NCBI GenBank assembly: GCA_964475515.1
Contig: CAYYWW010000034.1
Span: 1-9,405, forward strand
Source: CAYYWW01 sp964475515
Lineage (GTDB): Archaea > Aenigmatarchaeota > Aenigmatarchaeia > QMZP01
Reading direction: 5' to 3'
Length of the DNA: 9,405 nucleotides
Shown here: one piece after another, positions 1 to 6,886 of the stretch
How the letters are laid out: the number at the start of each line of letters is the position of its first letter
Numbering within the stretch: the stretch's first letter is position 1
The notes under the pieces: generated by a model
What the model was told of the DNA's origin: nothing
The model's input: the letters and a program-made list of their open reading frames with translations, nothing else
The model's database searches: none
Made by a program: the position numbers and the translations under genes

Positions 1-68
1 TATATCAGATAAATCTAATAGGAGACCCTGCGTTCAACCCATACGAACCCTGCAACGAGGGAAAATAA
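1..68 (+). CDS. C-terminal end of a C25 (gingipain-like) peptidase, 5' truncated by the window
   Basis: The frame beginning at base 3 reads YQINLIGDPAFNPYEPCNEG, then Lys and a TAA stop at 66-68. The block Y-x-(I/N)-LIGDP-(A/T)-(F/L) is the same C-terminal signature that closes the complete C25 peptidase at 4812-6260, which has YILIGDPTLKIGGYP near its end. In C25 peptidases this 'IGDP' strand typically ends the catalytic domain. The fragment is therefore read as the tail of a second, paralogous secreted cysteine peptidase lying just upstream. Only 21 codons are visible, so the active site, signal peptide and total length cannot be checked. The stop is followed by about 220 non-coding bases, so this gene probably belongs to a separate transcript or the preceding operon. 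The identification rests on one short motif plus the neighbourhood. Confidence 0.7.
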   Translation, partial: YQINLIGDPAFNPYEPCNEGK

Positions 69-116
69 TATCCTTTCCAAAGTCGAATAATATACTGCAT
101 GAGTCTTTCTAGTGTA

Positions 117-151
117 AGATCTGCAGATAGAAATAAAATACCGTTTTTTTT
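117..151 (+). terminator. Possible terminator: short palindrome and T-tract
   Basis: A 10-base palindrome (ATCTGCAGAT, 119-128) is followed by a run of eight T at 144-151, about 75 bases after the stop of the truncated peptidase gene. Archaeal transcription commonly ends at T-rich tracts without needing a strong hairpin. The position between two same-strand genes fits, but the signal is weak. Confidence 0.35.
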
Positions 152-229
152 CTGTTATGTGAGGGAGGAGCACGTATTTTCAAAACTATTATCTAAAGAG
201 CTGGATTGTTACGAACTCATCTGTAAAAT

Positions 230-291
230 AAAGTTTAAATAATATATAACAATTTATATATAATAAGGTTAGTGTGCTAAGGTGATTAACA
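230..291 (+). promoter_or_regulatory. Archaeal TATA-box promoter and ribosome binding site for the beta-helix/peptidase operon
   Basis: The sequence AAAGTTTAAATAAT (230-243) resembles an archaeal BRE/TATA element. A second AT-rich candidate, TTTATATATA, lies at 253-262. With the usual ~25-base offset, the first box would start transcription near 262-268, leaving a leader of about 25-30 bases. A ribosome binding site AAGGTGAT (279-286) sits 5 bases before the ATG at 292 and matches the conserved 16S 3' end. The second TATA candidate would place the start almost on the ribosome binding site, so the first is preferred. Confidence 0.55.
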
Positions 292-3200
292 ATGCACGGT
301 AGAACAAAAATAGTAATCTCTATAGCTCTTGTATTCTCATTAACTTTAGTGTCAGCCAATGTGTTGGCAAAACCTATGTGCAAAATCAAGGATCTAGATA
401 ACAAACACCTTTTTGACAACAGTCTGTTAAACACGCTAGCTAAAAATAAAAACCGAGAATGGAAATGGGATATTAATGGCTATTGGGATACTGACGTAAA
501 CGGAGACTGGGATATCGTTGTTCCATGTGATTACCCAACCATACAAGAGGCTGTTAAGAACGCCGATGTAGGTGACCGTATTCTCGTAAGAGAAGGAGTT
601 TATAACGAAAACATTGAGATAAACAGAGACGGAATAATCCTGCAAGGCGAGGGTATAGATAAGACGATAGTTCACGGTAACAACAAAGGCTGCGCCCTCA
701 AAATTAATTCGAGTTACGTAAAGGTATCAGCCTTCACTTTTACAAAAAGTGGTTACCTGGGTGCAGGCATCACTCTCAGCACCTCTAGCGGAGTTGTAAT
801 CCAGGGTAACAAAATCGTTAATAACAACGGAAATGGAATATACCTCTATCGATCCCATGGCAACGTAATCGCTGACAACATCATTATCAACAACAGAGGA
901 AACGGAATCACAGAGGAACATTCATTAGGTAACACAATCAAAAACAACCTTATATCTAATAACACAAGATGTGGTTTACTTATTAAACAAACCTCCAAGA
1001 TCAATAGTATCTTTGGAAATGAAGTATCTAAAAATAGGTTTGGTATAAAATGTTTAGATGATTCTTGCGAAAATATAATTCATCACAATAACTTTGTTGA
1101 TAACGTCATCAATGCATACGATGGTTGTATCAACCTATGGAGCTATGAGAGCGAGGGTAACTACTGGAGCGACTATATCTATGTGGATAGAAATGGAGAT
1201 GGAGTTGGAGACATACCTTACTACATATCAGGTGAGAACAAAGATAGACACCCCCTGATGAGGCCGGTAACTCCGCCAATACCAGAGGTAAAGCCAACGT
1301 CTCCTGCAAAACCGGAACTCAATCCTATTATTCTATCTGAAAAAGGAAAAACATTTACTGTTGACGATGATGGAGACGGAGATTACATCAAAATCCAGTA
1401 TGCAGTTGATAATGCAGACCCTGGTGACATCATCGAGGTGTATAGCGGCACCTATGATGAAAACATAATAGTTCCCATACAAGTCACGTTGATAGGTGTA
1501 CCTAGGGAATTAGGTAGAGGAAGGGACACTGGCAACCCAGTTGTTAACGGTAACGGTAACAACTATACTTTCTTGTTAACGGCAGATGGCGTGCAAGTAT
1601 CCGGCTTCGACATCAAAAACAAAGCATCAAAGTATGGTGGATTTAAAATCCTATCCAACTCAAATGTGATACACGGTAACAGAATCTCAAAATGCAGTGA
1701 AGGCATCTACTTGTTGAACGCGAGTTTTAACATTATAACCAACAATACAATAAACAATAATGATTTTGGTATTTTCTCACATTTCTCCACCAACAACTGG
1801 ATAACAAATAATCTTGTTGAGCATAACAACGACGGTATCGTTCTTTCTGCATCAAGTGCAGAAATCATCAACAACACCATCAAAAACAATGTTTTCAACG
1901 GTTTCCTTCAGTTCACTACTCAAAATATAAACGCTAAAAACAACACCATCTTTAACCATGAAAAATTTGCTATTCAAGCATTTAAATGTAAAGATAGCAT
2001 TCTGTATAACAATATCTTATCTCATAACTTCAGAGGAGGCATCTCACTATTCAACTGTTTCAACATCACAGTTCATAACAATAAAATCAGAAACAATGTT
2101 GACAGTATTTCATTATGGTATTCAAATGATAGCAAAGTATTATACAATAAGTGTGGAGAAAACAACTATGGAGTAGACATCTCTTTTTCCAACAAAAATA
2201 GCATAGTCGGAAACGATATTCTGAATTCCACTAAAGCCGGTATTTATCTCGGCATGTCAAAGTACAACAGTTTAACAGGAAATAATATGGTAAATTGTGG
2301 GATAGTAGTAGACAGCTATCAACTCTCATGTTGGTGGAACTACGTCGACCAAAACAACACCGCCAATGGAAAAACAATATACTACTACATCAACAAAACA
2401 GGATTAACATCGTTCCCAGATGCAGGCCAGGTGTTCTTAGTTAACTGCTCATCTTGTAGTATAAATAATCTAAGTTTCGAAAACCTATCAGCTGGTGTTG
2501 CATTATCTTATTCCAAAGATAATGATATCACTAACAATTTCATGAAAAATGTTCGTGACGGTATCACTTTGGTTCACTCTAGCAACAACAACATTAGTGG
2601 AAATACACTTTATCACACTTCAAAAAGAGCAATATTCATATCTTGGAACAGCAACAATAATAGCATTGCAGGAAACAACATCTTGGATATAGGTGAGGTT
2701 GGTCTTGCATTTGAGTCATGTGACAACAACACTATCTCAGACAATATTGTAGGAAAAACCAAAGAATTTTACACAAAAAAGATTAGTAAACTTTTATCGT
2801 CCGCTGAGTTCTCTGCAGATTCAAGAGACTACATCATCGAGATTTTCTTCTTCAAGATCGGTATAGTACTTGGATTTGGAAGCAACGGCAACTTAGTTAA
2901 AAACAATGATATAAGAGGCATGAACATAGGCATAGCGATAGGTCACATACTACCAAGGCAAGAAGGAAACACAGTTATTGGTAACACCATTAAGAACAAC
3001 GACGAAGGTATTGCAATGGGTTATAGTAACAACAATCACATCATACGCAACACCATATACAATAGCAGTTTCGGAGGTATTACAATGGACTGGCTTTCAG
3101 ATAACAATTACATCGTAGAAAATCACATTGAAAAAGGTTACGGTGGCATAGGTTTACGTACATGCAATAACAACATCATTCTAGGCAATACTATACGTGA

Positions 3201-3489
3201 CTTCGAATACATCGGAATTTTTTTATGGTATAGCGCAAATAATACTATACAAAAAAATAATTTCATTAACAACAGAAGAGATGCTGGGTTTAATAACGCA
3301 TTTGACAACGTTTGGAGTAGCAACTATTGGGAGAAACATGCTAAACACAAAATTTTCAGAAGATGTCCAAAGATAATAAGGGGAGGAATAAACCCAATCA
3401 ACAACAAAACCCCGCTTGTAAGATTCAGGATATCAATGCCCTATTTCAATTTAGATAAAACACCGGCTACAGAGCCCTATCAACTCTAA
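292..3489 (+). CDS. Secreted multi-module parallel beta-helix protein (NosD/CASH type)
   Basis: This 1065-residue protein is predicted to be exported and to fold as right-handed parallel beta-helices. Residues 1-26 form a signal peptide ending in Val-Leu-Ala. Module 1 (about 75-323) opens with the pectin-lyase-like entry motif (VP-x-DYPTIQEAV...GVYNENIEI...LQGEG) and ends with the NosD-type cap GNYWSDY...DRNGDGVGD...HPLM at 289-323. A Pro-rich linker (324-346) leads to module 2, which opens with a second entry motif (VDDDGDGDYIKIQYAVDNA, 357-375). Asn-rich rungs of the form NNxIxxNxIxNNxxGIxL then run to about residue 1000, with a NosD-like segment ANGKTIYYYINKTG at 691-704. A non-repetitive charged stretch (about 822-858) interrupts the rungs. 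The C-terminal cap (1007-1065) contains WSSNYW, FRRCPKIIRG and a final ATEPYQL. NosD/CASH families bind or act on carbohydrates, but no catalytic residues can be assigned here, so structural, adhesive or polysaccharide-binding roles are all possible. It is the first gene of the operon and has a strong GGTGAT ribosome binding site. The many N-x-S/T sequons are compatible with N-glycosylation. Confidence 0.88.
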   Translation: MHGRTKIVISIALVFSLTLVSANVLAKPMCKIKDLDNKHLFDNSLLNTLAKNKNREWKWDINGYWDTDVNGDWDIVVPCDYPTIQEAVKNADVGDRILVREGVYNENIEINRDGIILQGEGIDKTIVHGNNKGCALKINSSYVKVSAFTFTKSGYLGAGITLSTSSGVVIQGNKIVNNNGNGIYLYRSHGNVIADNIIINNRGNGITEEHSLGNTIKNNLISNNTRCGLLIKQTSKINSIFGNEVSKNRFGIKCLDDSCENIIHHNNFVDNVINAYDGCINLWSYESEGNYWSDYIYVDRNGDGVGDIPYYISGENKDRHPLMRPVTPPIPEVKPTSPAKPELNPIILSEKGKTFTVDDDGDGDYIKIQYAVDNADPGDIIEVYSGTYDENIIVPIQVTLIGVPRELGRGRDTGNPVVNGNGNNYTFLLTADGVQVSGFDIKNKASKYGGFKILSNSNVIHGNRISKCSEGIYLLNASFNIITNNTINNNDFGIFSHFSTNNWITNNLVEHNNDGIVLSASSAEIINNTIKNNVFNGFLQFTTQNINAKNNTIFNHEKFAIQAFKCKDSILYNNILSHNFRGGISLFNCFNITVHNNKIRNNVDSISLWYSNDSKVLYNKCGENNYGVDISFSNKNSIVGNDILNSTKAGIYLGMSKYNSLTGNNMVNCGIVVDSYQLSCWWNYVDQNNTANGKTIYYYINKTGLTSFPDAGQVFLVNCSSCSINNLSFENLSAGVALSYSKDNDITNNFMKNVRDGITLVHSSNNNISGNTLYHTSKRAIFISWNSNNNSIAGNNILDIGEVGLAFESCDNNTISDNIVGKTKEFYTKKISKLLSSAEFSADSRDYIIEIFFFKIGIVLGFGSNGNLVKNNDIRGMNIGIAIGHILPRQEGNTVIGNTIKNNDEGIAMGYSNNNHIIRNTIYNSSFGGITMDWLSDNNYIVENHIEKGYGGIGLRTCNNNIILGNTIRDFEYIGIFLWYSANNTIQKNNFINNRRDAGFNNAFDNVWSSNYWEKHAKHKIFRRCPKIIRGGINPINNKTPLVRFRISMPYFNLDKTPATEPYQL

Positions 3490-3507
3490 AAAATAAGAAT
3501 GGAGTAA

Positions 3508-4809
3508 ATGCAAATGAAAAATAAAACCGCTACCATACTAAAAATACTAATGATTCCACTGGTCATTGGTTCATTTTACACTATCGCAGCAATAGTGAAG
3601 GAAGACCAATCTACTTCTATAGGAGAAGAAGATTTTATAACCGTTCCAGATGATTATATAACGATCCAAGATGCAATAAATCATGCTAACCCTGGCGTCT
3701 CTATCTATGTGAAACGAGGAGTATACGAAGAATCAATTATCATCGATACAGAACGAATTACCTTGCAAGGAGAAGATAAAAACAACACAATTATCCGTGG
3801 CGGCAGCGGCACAGATTTAATCACCATCTGTGCCAACTTCACAACCATAAGTGGGTTCACGATCAAAAACAGCAACGGATGGAGTGGGATTACTATCCTA
3901 AGATCTAACAAAAACATAGTTGATGGAAACATTATACGAAATTGCAGCCAGAGCGGCGTACGCCTCTATGAATCCAGCGGTAACATTATACAAAACAATA
4001 TCATTGACAATACCGGCAAGATTGGTATAGAAGTTGATTCTTCAGATAATAACATAATAAAAAACAATGTTGTTTCAAACAGCAGATGGCTCGGTATGGT
4101 GTTGTCAAATTCAGACAACAACAACATCAAAAACAACATCATTCAAGGCAGTAGAAACTATGGTGTTGACATGTTTCTGTCCAACAACAATATTCTGAGT
4201 AAAAATGTTGTACAAAAAAGCATGCTAAACGGTTTAATGATATGGGAATGCAACAACAACAGTTTACTACACAACATGATACAGTATAACAACGAGGATG
4301 GTGTATGGATATACTATTCGCGTGATAACCTATTACAAGGTAACCTTATACAAGATAACACGTGGAATGGTATAGATATAGTCTCTTCCAGTAGAAACAC
4401 TGTAAAAGAGAATATTATAAGAAACAGCAGCGACAACAGTATGGGGTTATACTATTCAGATAACAACACAATCTCATACAACACATTTTCTAACAACGGC
4501 ATAGGTATATATCTTTATGATTCCGATAGAAACGAGATATCCTCCAACAATTTCTTGGAAAGTCATAGCAAATACGGTCATGCATGCTTCTATCACTCCC
4601 GCGGAAACATTTGGAGTAAGAACTATTGGGATGACTGGATCGGGGTTAAATATAGATTTGGTATCAAAAGCCTTTTGTTTAGAAAACTTCCAAAACGTAT
4701 TCCAGGAGAAATAGTAGTCGGAAAAATCTCTGTAAGGTGGAACAATTTTGACAGAAACCCGGTAGTAGAACCATACGAAATAGAAGTTTCAGGCAACGAC
4801 GAGGTGTAG
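3508..4809 (+). CDS. Membrane-anchored or secreted single-module parallel beta-helix protein
   Basis: This 433-residue paralogue has the same modular plan as the preceding gene. A hydrophobic segment at about 10-30 has no clear cleavage site and may be an uncleaved anchor. The entry motif at 46-98 (VPDDYITIQDAINHA...GVYEESIII...LQGED) parallels residues 77-130 of the upstream protein. About a dozen Asn-ladder rungs follow to residue ~365. The C-terminal cap (368-424) has IWSKNYWDDW, FRKLPKRIPG and NFDRNPVVEPYEI, matching the upstream protein's C-terminus in order and spacing. The gene begins 18 bases after the upstream stop. GGAG at 3501-3504 lies only 3 bases before the first ATG (3508) but 9 before the in-frame ATG at 3514, so translation may start at 3514 (MKNKTATIL...), shortening the protein by two residues. 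The substrate is unknown. The family is clear; the function is not. Confidence 0.87.
   Translation: MQMKNKTATILKILMIPLVIGSFYTIAAIVKEDQSTSIGEEDFITVPDDYITIQDAINHANPGVSIYVKRGVYEESIIIDTERITLQGEDKNNTIIRGGSGTDLITICANFTTISGFTIKNSNGWSGITILRSNKNIVDGNIIRNCSQSGVRLYESSGNIIQNNIIDNTGKIGIEVDSSDNNIIKNNVVSNSRWLGMVLSNSDNNNIKNNIIQGSRNYGVDMFLSNNNILSKNVVQKSMLNGLMIWECNNNSLLHNMIQYNNEDGVWIYYSRDNLLQGNLIQDNTWNGIDIVSSSRNTVKENIIRNSSDNSMGLYYSDNNTISYNTFSNNGIGIYLYDSDRNEISSNNFLESHSKYGHACFYHSRGNIWSKNYWDDWIGVKYRFGIKSLLFRKLPKRIPGEIVVGKISVRWNNFDRNPVVEPYEIEVSGNDEV
4801..4806 (+). promoter_or_regulatory. Ribosome binding site inside the preceding gene's end (translational coupling)
   Basis: GAGGTG lies within the last codons of the 433-residue beta-helix gene, 5 bases before the ATG at 4812. 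The stop codon of that gene (4807-4809) falls between this site and the new start. This fixes the peptidase start and suggests ribosomes terminating upstream help initiate the peptidase. Confidence 0.8.
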
Positions 4810-4811
4810 TT

Positions 4812-6260
4812 ATGGGGAAAAAATGTTTCGTATCTGAAAACCATTTCCTCCTAATATCTCTTATACTAGCAGCAGTAATCTTGGTAAACTCTTTTTCTAA
4901 CACACAAGTTTCAGCATTAAAAGAAAAACAAAAGAGTTTGATTCCGACTAAACAATATGATCTTCTAGTTATTACCACAAAAACTTTCGCTCATCTACTC
5001 ACTCCATTGATAAAACATAAGGAAGAGGTTGGGATATCAACAAAACTTGTTACTTTACATGACGTATATAAGCAGATGTTCTGGCAAGGCCGGGATGAAC
5101 CAGAGAAAATCAAGTATTTTATCAAAAACGCTATTGAGAAGTGGAACATAAAATATGTTCTACTAGTTGGAGGTGTCAAACAAATACCGGTTAGGTATTC
5201 CAACGTACATTGTTTTAATCTTGATGAACCTGGTTGGAAGAACCATCTATTAAAATCCAGGTTTATTAGCGATCTATATTATGCTGATATTTACGATAGC
5301 AGTGGAAATTTCTCAAGTTGGGATTCAAACAATAATGGAGTCTACGGCGAATGGACAGACAATGACGCTGAGGACAAAGGCATTGATTTGTACCCTGATG
5401 TATACGTGGGCAGACTCCCATGTAGAAACAAAATAGAAGTAAAAATAATGGTGAATAAGATAATAAGTTATGAAAGAAACTCTTATGGAAAACCTTGGTT
5501 TAAAAACGTGGTTGTGGTAGCAGGTGATACAGACCCTAGATGGTGGATACCTAGATGGAGAAAATATGAGGGGGAGGTTACTGCCCATGAAATCTTAGAA
5601 TATATGAAAGGTTTCAATCATATTAAATTGTTTCCGTCAAACGGTAAGTTAAAGGGAAGAAAAGATGTTATAAACGCTATTAATAAAGGATGTGGATTCA
5701 TATACTTCAATGGTCACGGCAACCCTCTAGGCTGCGTTACCTTTAAACCTAGAACTTATGAATGGGTTCGGTGTATCGATATTTACACCATCCCATTTTT
5801 ATTTAATGGAAGAAAACTACCTATATGTATAATAGGAGCTTGTTCCAGCTGTGATTTTAGCGCATCTATATTAAACATCTTCAACGAAACAGCTGCAAGT
5901 GAAGCTTTGTTCGCTCCAGAGTGCTGGGGATGGTGGATAACCCGGAAGATTGGTGGAGGAGCTATAGCAACTATTGGTAGCACTGGTATAGGGTTTGTAA
6001 ACCTGGATAAAAGATCTGGAATTGGAGCTGGCAGCTATCTTGAAAAAAGATTTTTCTGGGAATATGGTGTTAACAACACGGAGATCTTAGGGGAGATGTG
6101 GGGTAAAGCGATTAAAAATTATCTCGATACCTTCCCAATAAATTGGAGTGAGTATGCTGGGAGCGATTCTTCCATTGACGCTGAAACTGTGGAAAGCTAT
6201 ATCCTCATTGGTGACCCAACTCTTAAAATAGGTGGTTACCCCTTGGGTAAGATTAGGTAG
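4812..6260 (+). CDS. C25 (gingipain-like) cysteine peptidase, exported
   Basis: This 482-residue protein is a predicted exported endopeptidase of the caspase-like clan CD. Residues 12-28 are hydrophobic and are followed by TQVSA-L, a plausible signal cleavage after residue 35; otherwise the segment is an anchor. The N-terminal part of the catalytic domain contains YDLLVITTK (49-57), YVLLVGGVKQIPVRY (115-129) and the acidic DNDAEDKGIDLYPDVYVGRLP block (183-203). The catalytic His is expected at 302 in FNGHGNP and the nucleophile Cys at 344 in CIIGACSSCDFS. The motif GWWITRKIGGGAIATIGSTG (373-392) and the C-terminal YILIGDPTLKI (463-473) complete the usual C25 pattern. In many homologues the nucleophile motif is GGCHNSQF, whereas here it is GACSSCDF, placing a second Cys three residues after the nucleophile. 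There is no long propeptide and no trailing Ig-like domain. The gene starts 2 bases after the upstream stop, with GAGGTG as ribosome binding site. It probably degrades extracellular protein or matures the co-encoded surface proteins; the choice between these is inference. Confidence 0.88.
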   Translation: MGKKCFVSENHFLLISLILAAVILVNSFSNTQVSALKEKQKSLIPTKQYDLLVITTKTFAHLLTPLIKHKEEVGISTKLVTLHDVYKQMFWQGRDEPEKIKYFIKNAIEKWNIKYVLLVGGVKQIPVRYSNVHCFNLDEPGWKNHLLKSRFISDLYYADIYDSSGNFSSWDSNNNGVYGEWTDNDAEDKGIDLYPDVYVGRLPCRNKIEVKIMVNKIISYERNSYGKPWFKNVVVVAGDTDPRWWIPRWRKYEGEVTAHEILEYMKGFNHIKLFPSNGKLKGRKDVINAINKGCGFIYFNGHGNPLGCVTFKPRTYEWVRCIDIYTIPFLFNGRKLPICIIGACSSCDFSASILNIFNETAASEALFAPECWGWWITRKIGGGAIATIGSTGIGFVNLDKRSGIGAGSYLEKRFFWEYGVNNTEILGEMWGKAIKNYLDTFPINWSEYAGSDSSIDAETVESYILIGDPTLKIGGYPLGKIR

Positions 6261-6271
6261 CGTCTATGTAA

Positions 6272-6321
6272 CCTTTAAAAACTATCAAAAGAGTTTATTC
6301 TTACACAAGTAGTGTGAGGAG
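6272..6321 (+). promoter_or_regulatory. Possible promoter and ribosome binding site after the peptidase gene
   Basis: CTTTAAAAAC (6273-6282) is a good archaeal TATA-like box located just after the peptidase stop. About 26 bases downstream would put transcription start near 6302-6305. TGTGAGGAG (6313-6321) could act as a ribosome binding site, although it directly abuts the ATG at 6322, which is too close to be ideal. The promoter may therefore serve a non-coding transcript instead. Confidence 0.35.
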
Positions 6322-6459
6322 ATGAGCAAAGATACGTCACTTGAAGTCGGGTGCCTCATAAGCGGAGCCATAGGAAAATCCTGCATTTCAGGATCAACTA
6401 GTGGTTTTCCATCTTCTCGTAAAAATGTTTTAGACTTCAACTTGAATAAGTCTGTCTAG
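6322..6459 (+). CDS. Doubtful 45-residue ORF, unknown
   Basis: The frame ATG...TAG encodes MSKDTSLEVGCLISG... and ends in LNKSV. It is preceded by a TATA-like box and a GAGGAG stretch, but the spacing to the start is close to zero. No family is recognised, and there is no signal peptide or obvious domain. The opposite strand is also open across much of the same stretch, with codons reading FLREDGKPLVDPEMQ and continuing towards the left, so the region could be a decayed gene in either direction or a structured RNA. Confidence 0.15.
   Translation: MSKDTSLEVGCLISGAIGKSCISGSTSGFPSSRKNVLDFNLNKSV
6373..6410 (+). other. Nested inverted repeats, possible structured RNA element
   Basis: GGAAAA (6373-6378) can pair with TTTTCC (6405-6410). 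Inside it, TCCTG (6379-6383) pairs with CAGGA (6389-6393) around a CATTT loop. An alternative hairpin AGGA-AAA-TCCT (6372-6382) competes with both. The surrounding 6335-6420 is visibly richer in G and C than the neighbouring intergenic DNA, as is common for structured RNAs in AT-rich genomes. No known RNA family was recognised. Confidence 0.25.
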
Positions 6460-6518
6460 GTAAAGAGCTATATGGTGTTGAAGACCTTTCGTTCAAAGAT
6501 GAGGCAAAAAAATAACAC

Positions 6519-6559
6519 AAAATATTTATACTATATAAAATATATATATTATTGGTGAT
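6519..6559 (+). promoter_or_regulatory. AT-rich promoter-like block with strong ribosome binding site
   Basis: AAAATATTTATA (6519-6530) and CTATATAAAATA (6531-6542) are TATA-like. GGTGAT (6554-6559) lies 5 bases before an ATG at 6565, the same ribosome binding site and spacing used by the large beta-helix gene. The first TATA box would give a leader of about 14 bases. The block also covers the 3' end of the antisense 93-codon frame, so one of the two readings must be fortuitous. Confidence 0.35.
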
Positions 6560-6807
6560 ACCATATGTGCATAAGAAATGTCATTCCATTTGGCCCTTTT
6601 CCGTATATAGTGGCCCACATGAAAAAGAAATAAAACTAACCATTTAGAGATCAGCATTCCTAATCTCGGTCTGGGCTGTATAGTTCTACCTAACTTCATG
6701 GCTTCTGCTACCAAATACATACCATATTCACATCCTGAATAGATCTTTGTAGTATCCACTAAGGCTAATACACCTATACCTAAAATATGGAGACGTTCTG
6801 TGGACAA
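6526..6807 (-). pseudogene. 93-codon membrane-protein-like ORF, probably a 5'-truncated remnant
   Basis: Read on the minus strand from TTG at 6807, the frame gives a protein with two or three hydrophobic segments: about residues 7-24, then 49-66 after PRPRLGMLISKW, and a terminal SPIIYIFYIV. The arrangement D-x-x-K-IYSGCEYGMY, then a basic loop, then a K-containing membrane helix, is loosely reminiscent of small membrane families such as DUF5658, which is tentative. The only start is TTG with no ribosome binding site, and a stop lies 10 codons further upstream in frame (6838-6840), so the gene is likely broken at its 5' end. It lies downstream of, and on the same strand as, the decayed UbiA copy, in a different frame. 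The final ten residues come from very AT-rich DNA and may not be ancestral coding sequence. Confidence 0.35.
6565..6633 (+). CDS. Possible 22-residue small protein
   Basis: The frame MCIRNVIPFGPFPYIVAHMK plus two Lys ends at TAA 6631-6633. Its only support is a good GGTGAT ribosome binding site 5 bases upstream and TATA-like sequence before that. The product has a hydrophobic middle and a basic tail but no recognisable family. It may be the surviving 5' end of a gene whose remainder was lost, or a chance frame opposite the 93-codon antisense ORF. Confidence 0.2.
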   Translation: MCIRNVIPFGPFPYIVAHMKKK

Positions 6808-6886
6808 GAAATTTATCTTAAAAAAATAAGATACGACTTATCACGTTGAGAGAGGTTAGAAGCTTTTGCAGGGTTTACTAATCTCT

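Larger units (their letters stand above)
6261..6525. other. Gene-poor stretch between the peptidase operon and the antisense remnants
   Basis: Apart from the TATA-like box, the nested inverted repeats and the doubtful 45-codon ORF listed separately, nothing recognisable lies here. No tRNA-like cloverleaf, direct-repeat array or clear terminator for the operon was seen. The stretch changes from moderately GC-rich (about 6335-6420) to very AT-rich after 6505. Confidence 0.5.

Noticed and set aside
189..675. Minus-strand ORFs of about 80 residues opposite the start of the large beta-helix gene
   Set aside because: They lie opposite a gene with a signal peptide, ribosome binding site and clear family motifs, and have no domain or start signals of their own.
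1707..2176. ORFs in other frames within the Asn-ladder (minus 1707-1898, plus 1958-2176)
   Set aside because: Repetitive AAC/AAT-rich codons leave long open shadow frames; the products have no recognisable features.
2580..4260. Recurring AACAAC-rich segments considered as a tandem DNA repeat or CRISPR-like array
   Set aside because: They follow the coding frame, encode the Asn rungs of the beta-helix, vary in sequence and have no regular spacers.
4679..4978. 99-residue minus-strand ORF across the junction of the beta-helix and peptidase genes
   Set aside because: It overlaps two well-supported genes and a coupled ribosome binding site, and its translation resembles no family.
6310..6420. 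Group II intron or box C/D RNA considered for the GC-richer patch
   Set aside because: A GTGTG start and a GGAGCC...GGATC pairing are loosely suggestive, but there is no domain V, no clear C/D boxes and no reverse transcriptase gene.
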